A stretch of 32,842 nucleotides of DNA from Planctomycetota bacterium (GTDB taxonomy: Bacteria > Planctomycetota > GCA-002687715 > DRQF01). The stretch lies in NCBI GenBank assembly GCA_011369445.1, contig DRQF01000281.1:1-32842 (forward strand), given 5' to 3'. Below are positions 1-10,000 of this stretch, one piece after another. Below the pieces are notes generated by a model that did not search any database, was not told the origin of the DNA, and saw only the letters and a program-made list of their open reading frames with translations. The translations under genes and the position numbers were made by a program. The number at the start of each line of letters is the position of its first letter. Within the stretch, counting starts at the first letter, position 1.

Positions 1-281
1 GGTTGCTTGACGCTGGCGAACATCTGGGGGGCCAGGAGAGTCGCGACGGTCGCGGCGCCGAAGATCACGGCCATCCAGCCGTGCCAGACGCCCACTCCGC
101 TCATGGAATGGGTCTGCGCGCCGAAGTCGATCACGTTGTTCGCCAATCCGGACGCGGACCCCGTGTTGATCTTGGCGGTGAACCAGGGGAAAAAGGCGAA
201 GACGGCCATGACGGCTCCGCCGACCACCAGCATCCGGTCCTGAAGGTCGAATTCGTTCCAGAGTTTCTTCAGCTGTTCCAT
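1..281 (-). CDS. Membrane protein of unknown function, truncated by window edge
   Basis: An open frame runs leftward from ATG at 281 to the window edge, giving 93 N-terminal residues with no stop. A Shine-Dalgarno (AAGGAG, about 291-297) sits upstream of the ATG and supports the start. The protein begins MEQLKKLWNEFDLQDRM and then shows two hydrophobic stretches, at about residues 17-34 and 69-87, separated by a polar loop rich in Gly, Asn and Ser, so at least two membrane segments are present. I do not recognise the family; the pattern resembles small integral membrane proteins with a short cytoplasmic amphipathic N-terminus. It is divergent from the downstream YyaL-like gene across a gap of about 146 bp, so the two may share a promoter region. 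The C-terminus is unknown. Confidence 0.7.
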   Translation of the reverse strand, partial: MEQLKKLWNEFDLQDRMLVVGGAVMAVFAFFPWFTAKINTGSASGLANNVIDFGAQTHSMSGVGVWHGWMAVIFGAATVATLLAPQMFASVKQ

Positions 282-415
282 TGGGGATCATCTCCTTCGG
301 TTTCCAGTGTGCTGCAATCCCCATGCCGCGTCCAGCAAGAATTCGGCTCTTCGCGGGAGAAGGGCGCGAGCTGGGAAGATAGACTGTCAGGGACCCATCG
401 AACTTCCCGCGGACG

Positions 416-421
416 AAGGAG
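416..421 (+). promoter_or_regulatory. Shine-Dalgarno that decides a CTG start
   Basis: AAGGAG at 416-421 is followed by a 6-nt spacer and CTG at 428-430, which opens the frame exactly where members of the YyaL family begin. No standard start codon lies in this frame before GTG 491, which is inside the conserved N-terminal signature. Confidence 0.6.
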
Positions 422-427
422 CGAATC

Positions 428-2494
428 CTGAAAGCGAATCGACTCATCCACGAAAAGAGCCCTTACCTTCTCCAGCACGCCCACAATCCGGTGGACTGGT
501 ATCCCTGGGGCGAAGAGGCCTTCGCGCGGGCCCGCGACGAGCAGAAACCCATCTTCTTGTCCGTGGGATACGCCACCTGTCATTGGTGCCACGTGATGGA
601 GCGGGAGTCCTTCGAGGACGACGACATCGCCGCGTTCATGAATCGCTATTTCGTGAACATCAAGGTGGATCGGGAGGAACATCCCGACGTGGACCAGATC
701 TACATGAACGCGGTCCAGCGGATGGCGGGACAGGGCGGTTGGCCGATGTCCGTATGGCTGACCCCCGACCTGAAGCCCTTCCATGCGGGGACGTATTTTC
801 CTCCCGAGGATCGATGGGGCCGCCCTGGGTTTTTCTCGGTCTTGAAGCAGATGGCGGCTCTTTGGGAGCGCCGCCGCGATGACGTCTTGAAACAGGGCGA
901 AGCGGTGGTGCAGGCGTTGGGGTATCGCCCCGATGCCGAGCCGGCGACGGTGCTGAACGTCGACCCGATTCATCATGCCGTACTCCAGTTGGAACGGGGC
1001 TATGACGCCACGTGGGCTGGATTCGGTGAGGCGCCGAAGTTTCCGCGAAGCACCACCCTCATGCTGATCCTCCGTGACCGCCTCCTGCGCGACGACAAGA
1101 ACGATCGGCGGTTGGGAATGGTGGACCGGACCCTGGAGATGATGTGGCGCGGTGGCCTCTTTGATCATCTGGCCGGGGGATTCGCTCGCTATTCCACCGA
1201 CGACATGTGGCTGGTTCCCCACTTCGAGAAGATGCTCTACGACAACGCCCTGTTGCCTTTGGCCTATCTGGAAGGATGGCAGGCGACGGGCAAGGAGCGG
1301 TGGCGTCAAGTCGGAACCGAAACCCTGGATTGGGCGCTCGACGAGATGCGAGACCGTGCGGGCGGTTTCCACTCGGCTCTGGACGCCGACAGCGAAGGCG
1401 AGGAGGGGCGGTTCTACGTCTGGGATCGGGATGAGGTGCGGGAGGTCCTCGAGCCCTGGGAGTTCTCCTTCGCGTCCCGACTCTTCGGCTTGGACGGCCC
1501 TCCCAATTTCGAGGGCAAGTGGGTTCTTCACCTAGCCATACCGCTGGAGGACCTGGCAAAGGAACTCGATTGGAGCGAGGAGAAGCTGGCATCCTCCCTT
1601 CGGGGAGTCCGCGCGAAACTCCTGGCGCGTCGCGCGGAGCGGGAGCGCCCTGCGACGGACGACAAGGTCCTCACCTCTTGGAATGGACTCATGATCGCCG
1701 CCATGGCCCGGTGTGGGGCGGCCTGGGAAATGAAACGGTTCGTCGCCGCCGCGCGCGAGGCCGCGGAGTTCGTCCTCGGGACGCTCCGTGACGCGCAAGG
1801 GGGGCTCTTGCGCCGATACCGTGACGGGGACGCCCGCTATGCGGGGACGTTGGAGGACTACGCCTTTTTCACCTGGGGGTTGCTCGAACTGCTGGAGGCC
1901 ACGGGAGAGGCCCGTTGGCTCGAGTGGGCCGTGGAGCTCACCGAGAAGGCCATCGCTCTGTTCGGCGACGCCGACGAAGGCGGCTTCTTCTTCACCGCCG
2001 CGGATGCGCCGCACATCGTCCAACGGATGAAGGACCCCTACGATGGGGCCACCCCGTCCGGGGAGAGCGTCATGGCGATGAACCTGATTCGACTGTCGTC
2101 GCTCGTCGATCGGCCCGAGTTCCGGGAGCTTGCCGAGAAGACCCTCGTGGCCCACGGCGGCGAACTGAATCGATTCCCCATGGCGTATCCCATGCTGTTG
2201 ATGGCGCTGGACCGCCACCTCGCTGCGCCCGAGGAGATCGTCGTCGCCGTTCCGGATGCACTCGACGATCCGGGGGGGGTGTCCGCGCGCGCCTTGCTCC
2301 GCGCTGCCCGCTCCGCCTTACGCCCCCATGCCACCATTCTCCCGCTGATCTCCACTGAGCGAAGTCGCCTGGAAACCCTCATCCCTTGGGTGGAAGGCAA
2401 AGAACCGGTGGAAGGGCGCGCCACGGCTTGGGTGTGTCGCGACGGCGCTTGTCGCATGCCGGTTCACGACCCCGAGAGCCTGGATCTCGCATGA
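428..2494 (+). CDS. yyaL: DUF255 thioredoxin-domain protein, YyaL/SPATA20 family
   Basis: This is a 688-residue member of the YyaL/spermatogenesis-associated protein 20 family: an N-terminal DsbH-like thioredoxin fold followed by an (alpha/alpha)6-barrel-like region related to N-acylglucosamine 2-epimerases. Visible landmarks are the [18 protein letters not shown] start signature, the CHWC redox motif at residues 51-54, a [12 protein letters not shown] segment, a [13 protein letters not shown] segment and [12 protein letters not shown]. The family is probably cytoplasmic with poorly defined function. The start is decided by conservation. The first GTG (491) would remove about 20 highly conserved residues. 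No ATG, GTG or TTG exists in frame between the upstream TAG (380-382) and 491, while CTG 428 lies 6 nt after a perfect AAGGAG (416-421). The start is therefore probably CTG. The stop overlaps the ATG of the next gene, suggesting translational coupling. Confidence 0.9.
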   Translation: MKANRLIHEKSPYLLQHAHNPVDWYPWGEEAFARARDEQKPIFLSVGYATCHWCHVMERESFEDDDIAAFMNRYFVNIKVDREEHPDVDQIYMNAVQRMAGQGGWPMSVWLTPDLKPFHAGTYFPPEDRWGRPGFFSVLKQMAALWERRRDDVLKQGEAVVQALGYRPDAEPATVLNVDPIHHAVLQLERGYDATWAGFGEAPKFPRSTTLMLILRDRLLRDDKNDRRLGMVDRTLEMMWRGGLFDHLAGGFARYSTDDMWLVPHFEKMLYDNALLPLAYLEGWQATGKERWRQVGTETLDWALDEMRDRAGGFHSALDADSEGEEGRFYVWDRDEVREVLEPWEFSFASRLFGLDGPPNFEGKWVLHLAIPLEDLAKELDWSEEKLASSLRGVRAKLLARRAERERPATDDKVLTSWNGLMIAAMARCGAAWEMKRFVAAAREAAEFVLGTLRDAQGGLLRRYRDGDARYAGTLEDYAFFTWGLLELLEATGEARWLEWAVELTEKAIALFGDADEGGFFFTAADAPHIVQRMKDPYDGATPSGESVMAMNLIRLSSLVDRPEFRELAEKTLVAHGGELNRFPMAYPMLLMALDRHLAAPEEIVVAVPDALDDPGGVSARALLRAARSALRPHATILPLISTERSRLETLIPWVEGKEPVEGRATAWVCRDGACRMPVHDPESLDLA

Positions 2495-4089
2495 TCTTGG
2501 GCGAGGATTCTTGGGAGCGTCGTCAGTGGATGCCGACGGTGCTCCTCGGATGTCTCCTGGCGGCGGTCTTGGGGCGAAGTCTCGAACGGGCATGGCTCCA
2601 GCCCATCACCCATGACGAGGCCTTGACCTGGCTCAAGTGGGCGCGGGGGCCGTGGGCGGGGTTCTACGAGAACTACATCGCGAACAATCACCTTTTGAAT
2701 ACGGCCATCGCGAAGCTGTCCGTGAGCTGGTTCGGTCTGAGTCCGCTCAGTCTGCGGGCGGGCGGGCTTTTGGGAGCGGGGCTCTATCTTCTTGGTCTTC
2801 CCGTTCTGCTGCGTCGCATGGACGGCGCGTGGTGGCGGCTGCTCGCTGCCGGTCTGCTCACCCTCAACCCTCTCGTGATGGACTACTTCGCCCTCGCCAG
2901 GGGATACTCCTTGGCCATGGCCGGGCTCCTCTGGACTCTGATCGCGGCGATGAACTACCTCTCGAAGGATCCGCGGCCACGCCGATGGGCCCTCGGTTTG
3001 GGGTTCTGGGCGGCGTTCACTCTGCTGGCGAATCTGTCCTTCGCTTTTCCGCTGGCGGCGTTGGGCGGCCTCGTTGTGGCCTGGGATTTTCTTGAGCCCG
3101 GAAGTCTGGGCAAACGGTGCTCCCGCGTCTTGTTCGCGTGTCGTTGGGCGGCCCTCCCCGCCCTCGTGTTGGCGTCGCCCCTCGTGGGGCTTTGGAAGGG
3201 GGGAGCCCAGAGAGGCAGCTTCACCTTCGGGTCGCCCAACCTCTCCTCGATGACGGAAAACCTCGTTCGGCTCAGTCTGTTTCACGGCACCGACGTGCGC
3301 CGGCATCATGGATTCTTGGAGCCCCTTTCCCGGGCGATCGAGAATGGCGGACATGCCCTCGGTATGTCCCTCATGGGGGGGCTCATCTTGGGGGTGTTCA
3401 TCGCTTGGCGACAGGGGCGTCGGCGGCGTGAACGAGGGGCCGCCCACGCTGCGCAGCTGCTCGGGCTCACCGGCCTGGTCGCCTTGGGAACCGTGATCCT
3501 GCTCATTGCGGCCCATCGCTGGCAGGGGCTTCCCTATCCGAAATCGCGAACGGGGCTCCCCCTCGTTCTGCTCGTGACCCTGGTAGCCGTTTTCACGACA
3601 CGTCTGCTTTCCCGGCGACTCCGAGGCCCGGCGGGCCTCGCCTTGGTGGCTCTCCTCGCCCTTTTCGCGCTCCGCGCGTCGGAAGGGCACTTCGCGGACT
3701 GGGCGTATGACCGGGACTCCCTGGCCCGTTTTCGCTTCTTCGCGCGATGGCACGACGAGGAGCCGGACAAACCCCTTTCGGTCCTCTGCGTACCTTTTCT
3801 TCACGCCCCCGCACTCGAGTTCTACGCCGATATGTACGACGCGGACTGGCTCCGCGTTGAGCGGCTCCGCCCCGCGAACGCGGCGTCGCAACTCATGGGC
3901 CCCTTCGACGCCATGAGCTGCCATCTTCCGCGGAGGTTGGCGGAAGATCTGAGTCGCCAGACGAAGCGTCCGATCCTCCTCGACGACCCGACGACCAGCA
4001 CCATCATTCTGGGGCGCGTCTGCAAAAAAAATCCCCCGCTCGAAGAGCGGGGGCAGATCAATCACCGGGAAGAATCCCAGGGTCACTGA
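2491..4089 (+). CDS. GT-C fold membrane glycosyltransferase-like protein
   Basis: This is a 532-residue polytopic membrane protein with roughly ten hydrophobic segments. After the first one (about residues 14-29) comes a loop with [13 protein letters not shown] (H41-D42-E43) and then NNHLLNTAI. This layout is the hallmark of GT-C glycosyltransferases of the ArnT/PMT (GT39/GT83) type, which place an acidic catalytic residue in the first periplasmic loop and use polyprenyl-phosphate sugar donors. A hydrophilic C-terminal domain follows about residue 430. The function would be sugar transfer on the periplasmic face; donor and acceptor cannot be told. The ATG at 2491 overlaps the yyaL stop (ATGA), so the two are probably co-transcribed. 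The last residues read through the intrinsic terminator of the convergent gene, and the two coding regions overlap by 7 nt at their 3' ends. A non-enzymatic membrane protein cannot be excluded. Confidence 0.75.
   Translation: MILGEDSWERRQWMPTVLLGCLLAAVLGRSLERAWLQPITHDEALTWLKWARGPWAGFYENYIANNHLLNTAIAKLSVSWFGLSPLSLRAGGLLGAGLYLLGLPVLLRRMDGAWWRLLAAGLLTLNPLVMDYFALARGYSLAMAGLLWTLIAAMNYLSKDPRPRRWALGLGFWAAFTLLANLSFAFPLAALGGLVVAWDFLEPGSLGKRCSRVLFACRWAALPALVLASPLVGLWKGGAQRGSFTFGSPNLSSMTENLVRLSLFHGTDVRRHHGFLEPLSRAIENGGHALGMSLMGGLILGVFIAWRQGRRRRERGAAHAAQLLGLTGLVALGTVILLIAAHRWQGLPYPKSRTGLPLVLLVTLVAVFTTRLLSRRLRGPAGLALVALLALFALRASEGHFADWAYDRDSLARFRFFARWHDEEPDKPLSVLCVPFLHAPALEFYADMYDADWLRVERLRPANAASQLMGPFDAMSCHLPRRLAEDLSRQTKRPILLDDPTTSTIILGRVCKKNPPLEERGQINHREESQGH
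4024..4053 (-). terminator. Rho-independent terminator of the minus-strand secreted-protein gene
   Basis: A perfect 9-bp stem, CCCCCGCTC (4033-4041) with GAGCGGGGG (4045-4053), closes a 3-nt loop. Read on the minus strand it is followed, after one A, by eight T residues (complement of the A-tract 4024-4031). It starts about 30 nt after the stop of the minus-strand gene at 4083. It lies wholly inside the 3' end of the convergent glycosyltransferase-like gene. Confidence 0.9.
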
Positions 4090-4847
4090 ATGGTGATGGG
4101 CAGTGCCGGGGACACGCTGGGAACTGGGCAATTCGGATTGCTGAAGTCAATGGTCAAGAAGGCCATGTTGTAACTGGTCCCCGAGAGTGCCGGATCGTTT
4201 GGGAGGCTCACGATGGGATTCTGGGTGGTCCCATTGGGGCCGAGGAGGCCAATCATGTTCAAGAAGTTGCCCTGCGTGCTCGTGGAGTAGATGAACAGCG
4301 CGTCGATGTCGAGAGGAAAGTTGATTCCTGCGCAGGTGGGCACGCCCACGGCCGTCGTCACCGAGGCTGCGCAAAAGTAGATGGCGTTTCCATCATTGGG
4401 AGCACACAGATAAAGCGGGCGGGCGAGTCCTGGGCGCTGGACACCGAGTGTTCCCAAGCCAGCGTTCACGCCGCCGATCGTCAGCGGCAGATTCACCGTC
4501 GATCCGTTCTGGAGATTCATGGTGACGGTGTAGTTGCCGGGAGGCACGGGGTTCCCGAAGTTGTCGGTTTGGTTCCAAATGAAGTCGTGGGTCTGCCCCG
4601 GAGCGATGGGGATGATGATGAGAATGCAGATGAACGGGCTGAAGACGGAATTTCCGTTCGCGTCCTGGACGGTGAACGGGCACGCGCCCGAATTCAGGAC
4701 TTGGTTCGTGTCGTTCGCGAGCGTGATGCGAATGTCGCAGCCGACAGGAGCGATGGGAGGGCTGACGGTCGCCGTGACCTGAGCGAATACGGCGGTCCCG
4801 GCGAGCACAAAGGCAGCGAGACCGAGCAGATGACGAGTAAGGCGCAT
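4083..4847 (-). CDS. Secreted protein with BsuPI-like domain, function unknown
   Basis: This is a 254-residue exported protein. The N-terminus MRLTRHLLGLAAFVLAGTAVFAQ is a clear signal peptide with cleavage likely after FAQ or AFA. The ATG at 4847 is chosen because GGAG lies about 7 nt upstream and the signal peptide starts there; the longer open frame to 5060 adds non-coding-looking sequence. Residues of about 25-125 form a beta-rich segment with PGQTHDFIWNQTDNFGNPVP and PGNYTVTM, resembling the BsuPI (intracellular proteinase inhibitor-like) Ig-type fold. The C-terminal half is rich in Gly, Pro, Asn and Cys and I do not recognise it. Several Cys residues suggest disulfides outside the cytoplasm. 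It is a single-gene unit ended by the terminator at 4024-4053, divergent from the kelch-like lipoprotein gene. Confidence 0.75.
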   Translation of the reverse strand: MRLTRHLLGLAAFVLAGTAVFAQVTATVSPPIAPVGCDIRITLANDTNQVLNSGACPFTVQDANGNSVFSPFICILIIIPIAPGQTHDFIWNQTDNFGNPVPPGNYTVTMNLQNGSTVNLPLTIGGVNAGLGTLGVQRPGLARPLYLCAPNDGNAIYFCAASVTTAVGVPTCAGINFPLDIDALFIYSTSTQGNFLNMIGLLGPNGTTQNPIVSLPNDPALSGTSYNMAFLTIDFSNPNCPVPSVSPALPITIQ

Positions 4848-5144
4848 GACGTTCTCCGAATGAGAGGGATTCGTGGATGCGGAGCCGTGGAAACAGTGGT
4901 CTCTTCCGGCTCGCGGTGATGATTCAGGGTGGGGGTACTCCCACGATCTCCCAGAGTAGCACGCGGGGCGATCCCCCGCCATGGGGAACTCTGCCGGCTC
5001 CTCATGCGCCGTTGACGTCCGAATCGTGTTCTGGATATCCCGGAAGGGCTGTGGAATCATCGGTTCCGAATCCTTTTCAGCCGATAAACCCAGCGATCCC
5101 CCACTGGGTTCAAGGCGCCTGCGATGTCGTTTGGATAATCACCC
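4848..5144. other. Divergent intergenic region with two GC hairpins
   Basis: This gap of just under 300 bp separates two divergent genes for exported proteins and must hold both promoters. It contains a near-perfect palindrome, GTGGGGGTACTCCCAC (4929-4944, one G/T mismatch), and a second inverted repeat, GCGGGG (4963-4968) with CCCCGC (4974-4979). A GATAAT hexamer (5134-5139) lies just before the plus-strand ATG. I see no gene or known riboswitch here. Confidence 0.45.
5134..5139 (+). promoter_or_regulatory. Candidate -10 element next to start codon
   Basis: GATAAT ends 5 nt before the ATG at 5145. No Shine-Dalgarno is visible, so transcription would begin at or next to the start codon. No good -35 is seen. 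It is one of five similar cases in this window. Confidence 0.35.
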
Positions 5145-7001
5145 ATGAGGCAGATCATTGCCGTCTCGTTGCTCTTCATGCTCGGCTCCTGCTCCGACGC
5201 ATGCTCACCCTACGTCGAACCTCAGAATCTGACCCCGGCGAAGGACCTCGAACCCGACGCCAGCCCTCGATGGCAGATCCTCGACGGGTTGACGACGCCG
5301 CCGAAGATTCCATGTGCCGCGACCGACTGGGATGGCCGCATCTATCTCGTTCACGGGGACCAGATCAGCGTCTATGCCCCCAAGAGCAAGACTTGGACGG
5401 AAGGAGTCATCGCCCTGCCGGCCGCCGTGGGTTCAGGAGTCGCCGTCGCCGTGACGCCCGAGGGACGCCTCTTCGTCTTTCGTGGCGGCAAGACCACGGA
5501 TTTTTGGAGCGTGGACCTGGAAAAGCGCGAGGTGTCGAAGCTCGCCGAATGCCCTAAGCCCGTGGGACGCGGCGCGGCGCTCGCCTGGGACGGCGACCAT
5601 GGCCGGCTCTATGCCATCCGGGGTGACCTCAAGCGCAACTTCTGGCGCTACGACCCCGATGAGGACTCTTGGACCGGGCTCACCCGGGTGGGCGACAAGA
5701 CCCGTTTGGCGGCCATCGGACAGAGCACGGGAGGCTTGCAATACTCTCGAGGGAAGGTCTACGCCTGGCCCGACCACCATATCCAGCGCTACGACATCGA
5801 GACGGGGACATGGCTGGGACACGTTCACATGTCCTACGGTCAGCGTCCCTGGTGGGACGGGGGGATGTTCGCCCACGATCGCGCCACCGACGTTTGGTAC
5901 ATCATTCAGGGATTGAATTCTCGGACTCTTTCCGTGTTCGACCCCAACCGCCGCAAGTTCGCGTTTCTGAGGCCGCGCCTTCCCCTCCGCATGAGTGGCG
6001 AGGGCAATCGGGCGGTCGTCGTTCAGGTTGACGGGAAGAAATGGCTCTATGTCTATGCGGTACTCCAGGGGAACCGCCTGTTGAGGATCGCCCTCGACGA
6101 TTTGGAATGGATCACGAACCAGTCGCCCGCTTCGGACGTGGGTTCGCCCTGGATCACCTTCCACGAACGGGGCGGGTCGAGTCTCGTCAGGCGCCCGGCC
6201 TTCAAGCCCGTCCTGGGGCTCATGGGGAAAGCGGGGGATCGCTGGTACTTCGGTCGCCTCAAGAATCTGAGGTTTCTCGAGCCCGCGAAGAATAAGTGGA
6301 CGCGCTATCCGGGCGTGCCACTCGGTGGGCATTTCGAAGCGGGACTCTGTGCGACGGCGGACGAGCAGGGGCGCGTGTACGTGTTCACGGGGAATGGTCG
6401 ACACGTCGTGCGCGTCGACCCGACGACGATGAAGTCCGAACCCGTCCCAGAGCCGCCGGCGGATCTGGGACTCGGGGCCCAGTGCGTGCTCGCGAAGGAT
6501 GGACTGCACCTTCTCCTAGGCGGCGAGACGCGCTCCCACTTCGTGATGGATTTGAAGACGGGGGGATGGTCCCCCGCGACGCCCCTCCCCGACGGGGCGA
6601 CGCCCGTAGGCGAGGGTGGCAGCGCACTGCTCCTCCGCGGCGGACGACTCGTCGCCATTTCCGGATTGAAAGCGTGGGAGTTGAAAGAGAAGGCGTGGCA
6701 CGCCCTCGCCACTTTGCCTTTCTCGCTCTCCGCCGACGGAGGCATGGCCACCGTCGATGCGATCGGTGGGCGGCTTTTCTGCGTCGAGGGCGGGGGGTCT
6801 CGAAGGATGGCGGTTGTCGAGCCCGGCTCGTCCACCCGCGTCGAGGAGATTCTTCTTCCCGACGTCGTCAGCGTCGCGGGGCAGCGGGCTCTCGTGGACG
6901 TCATCAACGGTCAACGCGTGTTCTGCGTCCATCGGGGCCACGACACCCACGAGATCTTCGTGATCCCCACGAACCATTTCTTCAAGAAAAAGGGACGCTG
7001 A
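5145..7001 (+). CDS. Kelch-like beta-propeller lipoprotein
   Basis: This is a 618-residue protein. The N-terminus MRQIIAVSLLFMLGSC carries a lipobox (L13-G14-S15-C16), so it is predicted to be a lipoprotein. The rest is built of repeated beta-motifs of the form GRIYLVHGDQISVYAP, GRLFVFRGGKTTDFWSVDL, GRLYAIRGDLKRNFWRYDP and GRVYVFTGNGRHVVRVDP. These are typical kelch-like propeller blades, with conserved Gly pairs and an aromatic before each final strand. The fold suggests a binding or scaffold role; the ligand is unknown. It lies 2 nt before the membrane sulfatase-like gene and is surely in the same transcript, so it may be an extracytoplasmic partner of that protein. No Shine-Dalgarno is evident; the start is supported by the signal sequence. 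Confidence 0.75.
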   Translation: MRQIIAVSLLFMLGSCSDACSPYVEPQNLTPAKDLEPDASPRWQILDGLTTPPKIPCAATDWDGRIYLVHGDQISVYAPKSKTWTEGVIALPAAVGSGVAVAVTPEGRLFVFRGGKTTDFWSVDLEKREVSKLAECPKPVGRGAALAWDGDHGRLYAIRGDLKRNFWRYDPDEDSWTGLTRVGDKTRLAAIGQSTGGLQYSRGKVYAWPDHHIQRYDIETGTWLGHVHMSYGQRPWWDGGMFAHDRATDVWYIIQGLNSRTLSVFDPNRRKFAFLRPRLPLRMSGEGNRAVVVQVDGKKWLYVYAVLQGNRLLRIALDDLEWITNQSPASDVGSPWITFHERGGSSLVRRPAFKPVLGLMGKAGDRWYFGRLKNLRFLEPAKNKWTRYPGVPLGGHFEAGLCATADEQGRVYVFTGNGRHVVRVDPTTMKSEPVPEPPADLGLGAQCVLAKDGLHLLLGGETRSHFVMDLKTGGWSPATPLPDGATPVGEGGSALLLRGGRLVAISGLKAWELKEKAWHALATLPFSLSADGGMATVDAIGGRLFCVEGGGSRRMAVVEPGSSTRVEEILLPDVVSVAGQRALVDVINGQRVFCVHRGHDTHEIFVIPTNHFFKKKGR

Positions 7002-7003
7002 GG

Positions 7004-10000
7004 ATGAAGCGACTCGCATGGATCGCCCCCCTCTGGGGTGCTCTGCTCTTCGGCTGTCTGGATTTCGTTCTCTCCTTCCGCAGCGCTGGGCTCGATCTCG
7101 ACACGGGCGAAGTCGTTCAGATGATCGGCTACGTCCTTGGACGTCACATGCTCGTGGGCTTCGTGGGTGCTGTTTTCTTCGGGGTGTTGGTGCTCCTCCC
7201 CCAGGGGACGAGGCGTTTCAACTTCCGAGTCCTCGTGGCGACGGCTCTGTTCTCCTGGATCTTCATCGTCGCCAACCGGGACCTTACGAGTGGAGCGTGG
7301 ATCTCCCGTCAGTGGTTTGCTCCCTACCTGCGATGGGGGATTCTCTTGGGCGGGCCGGTGGGAATCTGGTTCGCCTGCTCGATGATCGGCCGCATTTTGC
7401 GTCGGCTGGGCGAGCAGGGACAGCGAGTATTCATGAGCCGCGGTCTGGCACTGATCGCGGCCGCGGCGGCGATGGTTCTCGCCTACAAGAACGTCAATTG
7501 GCTCATCGGCCAGTACCCAGGGATTCATCTTCAGCTTGCCTTGGGGGCGTACCTCCTCGCGACGGCATCCGCGTACCTCATTCTGCGGTCGATGAAACGT
7601 CCCCTCGGAGCTAGGGGCGTCGCGGTCACCGTCATCCTCGTGATGCTCCTCTTCGGCGCCTCGCTGTTCCTCCACGGACGGGAAGCCTTCGCCGCCGCGC
7701 GCGCCGGCGCGGGGAGTTTCGGCCGAGGAGTCACGTCGTTCTCGGATCTTCTGAGGCCGGTTTACGACCATTTCTCGGTCCACCGGGAGATCACGCGCGC
7801 GGACGTTTCCGATGCCCTCGCCGAACTTCAGAGGACCGGTGCCCTCGACTACTCGGACGTGCTGGACAAGCTGATCCCGAACCGGAAGAACTACAACGTC
7901 TTGCTCGTGGCCATGGACACGGTGCGATGGGACCACACGGGACTTGCGGGCTATACCAAGCACCCGACGACGCCGCGTCTGGATGCTTTCGCGAAGAATG
8001 CCTACGTCTTCAGGAACGCATATACGCCGTACCCCACGAGCAATTATGCCTACAACTGCATCCTCACCGGCATGTCCGCAGGCGCCTCGCCGATTCACGG
8101 CTATCGGAGCAAGCTGGACTGGAAGTGGCCAGACGACATCGACTACCCGAAGCTCTTCTCCAAGAACGGTCTTTGGAGTTGCGGGATCTTCTCCTTCGAC
8201 AAGGCGGACGTCGCAAATCGACGATTCTTCGGTTACATGCAGAACGGCTTCGACGCCTTCTGCCCCGACCAGGTGAAACCCTGGAAGATGCGAGGTGACA
8301 AGATCACGGCCAGCGTGCGCAAGCAGATCTCTGGCCGCAAGAAGTCCAGGTTTTTCGTCTTCGCCCACTACATGGAGGCTCACGCTCCCTACGTGAAGTG
8401 GCCGGGTTTTGCTTTTGGAGACGAGTCCATCGACCGCTACGACAGCGGGATCGCCTTCGTCGACGATCAATTCGGGAAAGTCCTCGATTTCCTGGACCAA
8501 CAGGGACTTTCCGACAACACGATTGTCGTCGTTCTTTCCGATCATGGCGAAGCTCTCGGGGAGCACGGGAACACGACCCACAACTCGAGCGTCTACCAGG
8601 AGGAGATTCACGTTCCCCTCGCTATTCGTATTCCCGGTCTCCCCGGTGGTACGGTGAATGAACTCACCAGCCTCATCGACGTCTTCCCGACGCTCAGCCG
8701 CGTTCTGGGAATCAAGGACGATGTGCGACGGATGGGCCACAACCTGTTGCCCTATATGCTCGAACCGGGCAAGCATCCCGAGCAGGTCGTCTACGCCGAG
8801 CAGTACACCCCTCGAGCCACCATCGGGTACCTGGAGCAGCGGGGCGTCATCCACGACGGCAAAAAGTTCATCGAGGTGTGCACGCAACCCGAGAGCGAGT
8901 TCCAGCTTTTCGACCTGGAGCAGGATCCCCACGAGCGGAAAAACCTCTTCGGCAAGCCGGACTACGCCGAGGCGCAGGCGATCTTGGCCGGATTCCTCGA
9001 CGCGAAGATCAAGGCCGTGCGCGGCTATCACGGCAACCGCAGGGAGGACTTCGATCCGATCTATCGCTTGCAGAAAGAGCTCGAGAAGCTCCTTGCCGAC
9101 ATGGACGCCCCTGACCCGAAGGTGGCCGCGAAGGCGGCCAGCCTCATGCGCAATCGGCTGAGAAGTCGGTTCGACAGCTTGGACGCCAAGGCCTCGCAAC
9201 TTCCACCCGCATTCCTCGAGCGAATTCGCAAGAAGGCGCTCGAGCAGGCGCTATCCGCCTTCGCGAACAAAAGCCGCGTGCGGTGGGAGCTGTATCAGAT
9301 CCTCGATGTTCTGCCGAACGAGGAGAACGCTCGCTTTTTCCGCCTACTCATGAATCACAAGCACCCCCGCTACAAGAGGGACGGTGCGATCGCACTCGCG
9401 CATCTGGGACTGGAGGAGGCCAGGCCCGTCCTCCACCTCGCCATCGAGAACATTCCCGACAAGTCGGCCCGTTTCACGACGGCCATCGCCCTTTCGAATC
9501 TGGGCGAGCACCAGTATCTGAGCGAGTTCGTCCCCATCCTGAGAGGTCGGTCCACCTGGGAGGTGGCGCCCCTCCTCCGGGCTCTCGCCGCGGCGAAGAG
9601 CGGGGAGGGTTTGGACATCCTCTACGGCCGTCTGACCGTCGGCGGAAAGACGACGTCGATCTCCGACTTCACGATCAAACAGTTGATCATCAATCAGGCC
9701 CGCGCGGCGGAGACTCCTTGGGCGGATCTCGTCCTCTCCTTCCTCACGGATGATGCGGACTTAGGCATCAAGCGCGCGGCCCACGCCGCCTTGGTTCTCC
9801 GGCACGGGGAAGAGCAAACGGCGGAACTTTTGAAACGCTACGCGATCGAAAGGGAAGCGCTGGCAGCTCAGGCCAATGGCGAGAAAGAACTGGTGGTCGA
9901 TCGCTATCGCGCCTACGTGCGTGAATTCCCCGACGCTCCGGCACGGGTATTTCTGGGTCTCGCCAAGGGGCTCGTGAATACGGGGGAGAGGGGGCGCGCC

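Noticed and set aside
2464..4131. A 555-codon minus-strand open frame antisense to the glycosyltransferase-like gene
   Set aside because: The product is hydrophilic and repetitive in Pro, Glu and Arg, the mirror of hydrophobic codons; the terminator at 4024-4053 would also stop transcription into it.
6911..9199. A 762-codon minus-strand open frame over the membrane sulfatase-like gene
   Set aside because: It is the mirror of a clearly conserved sulfatase-type coding region, with no domain or ribosome-binding support.
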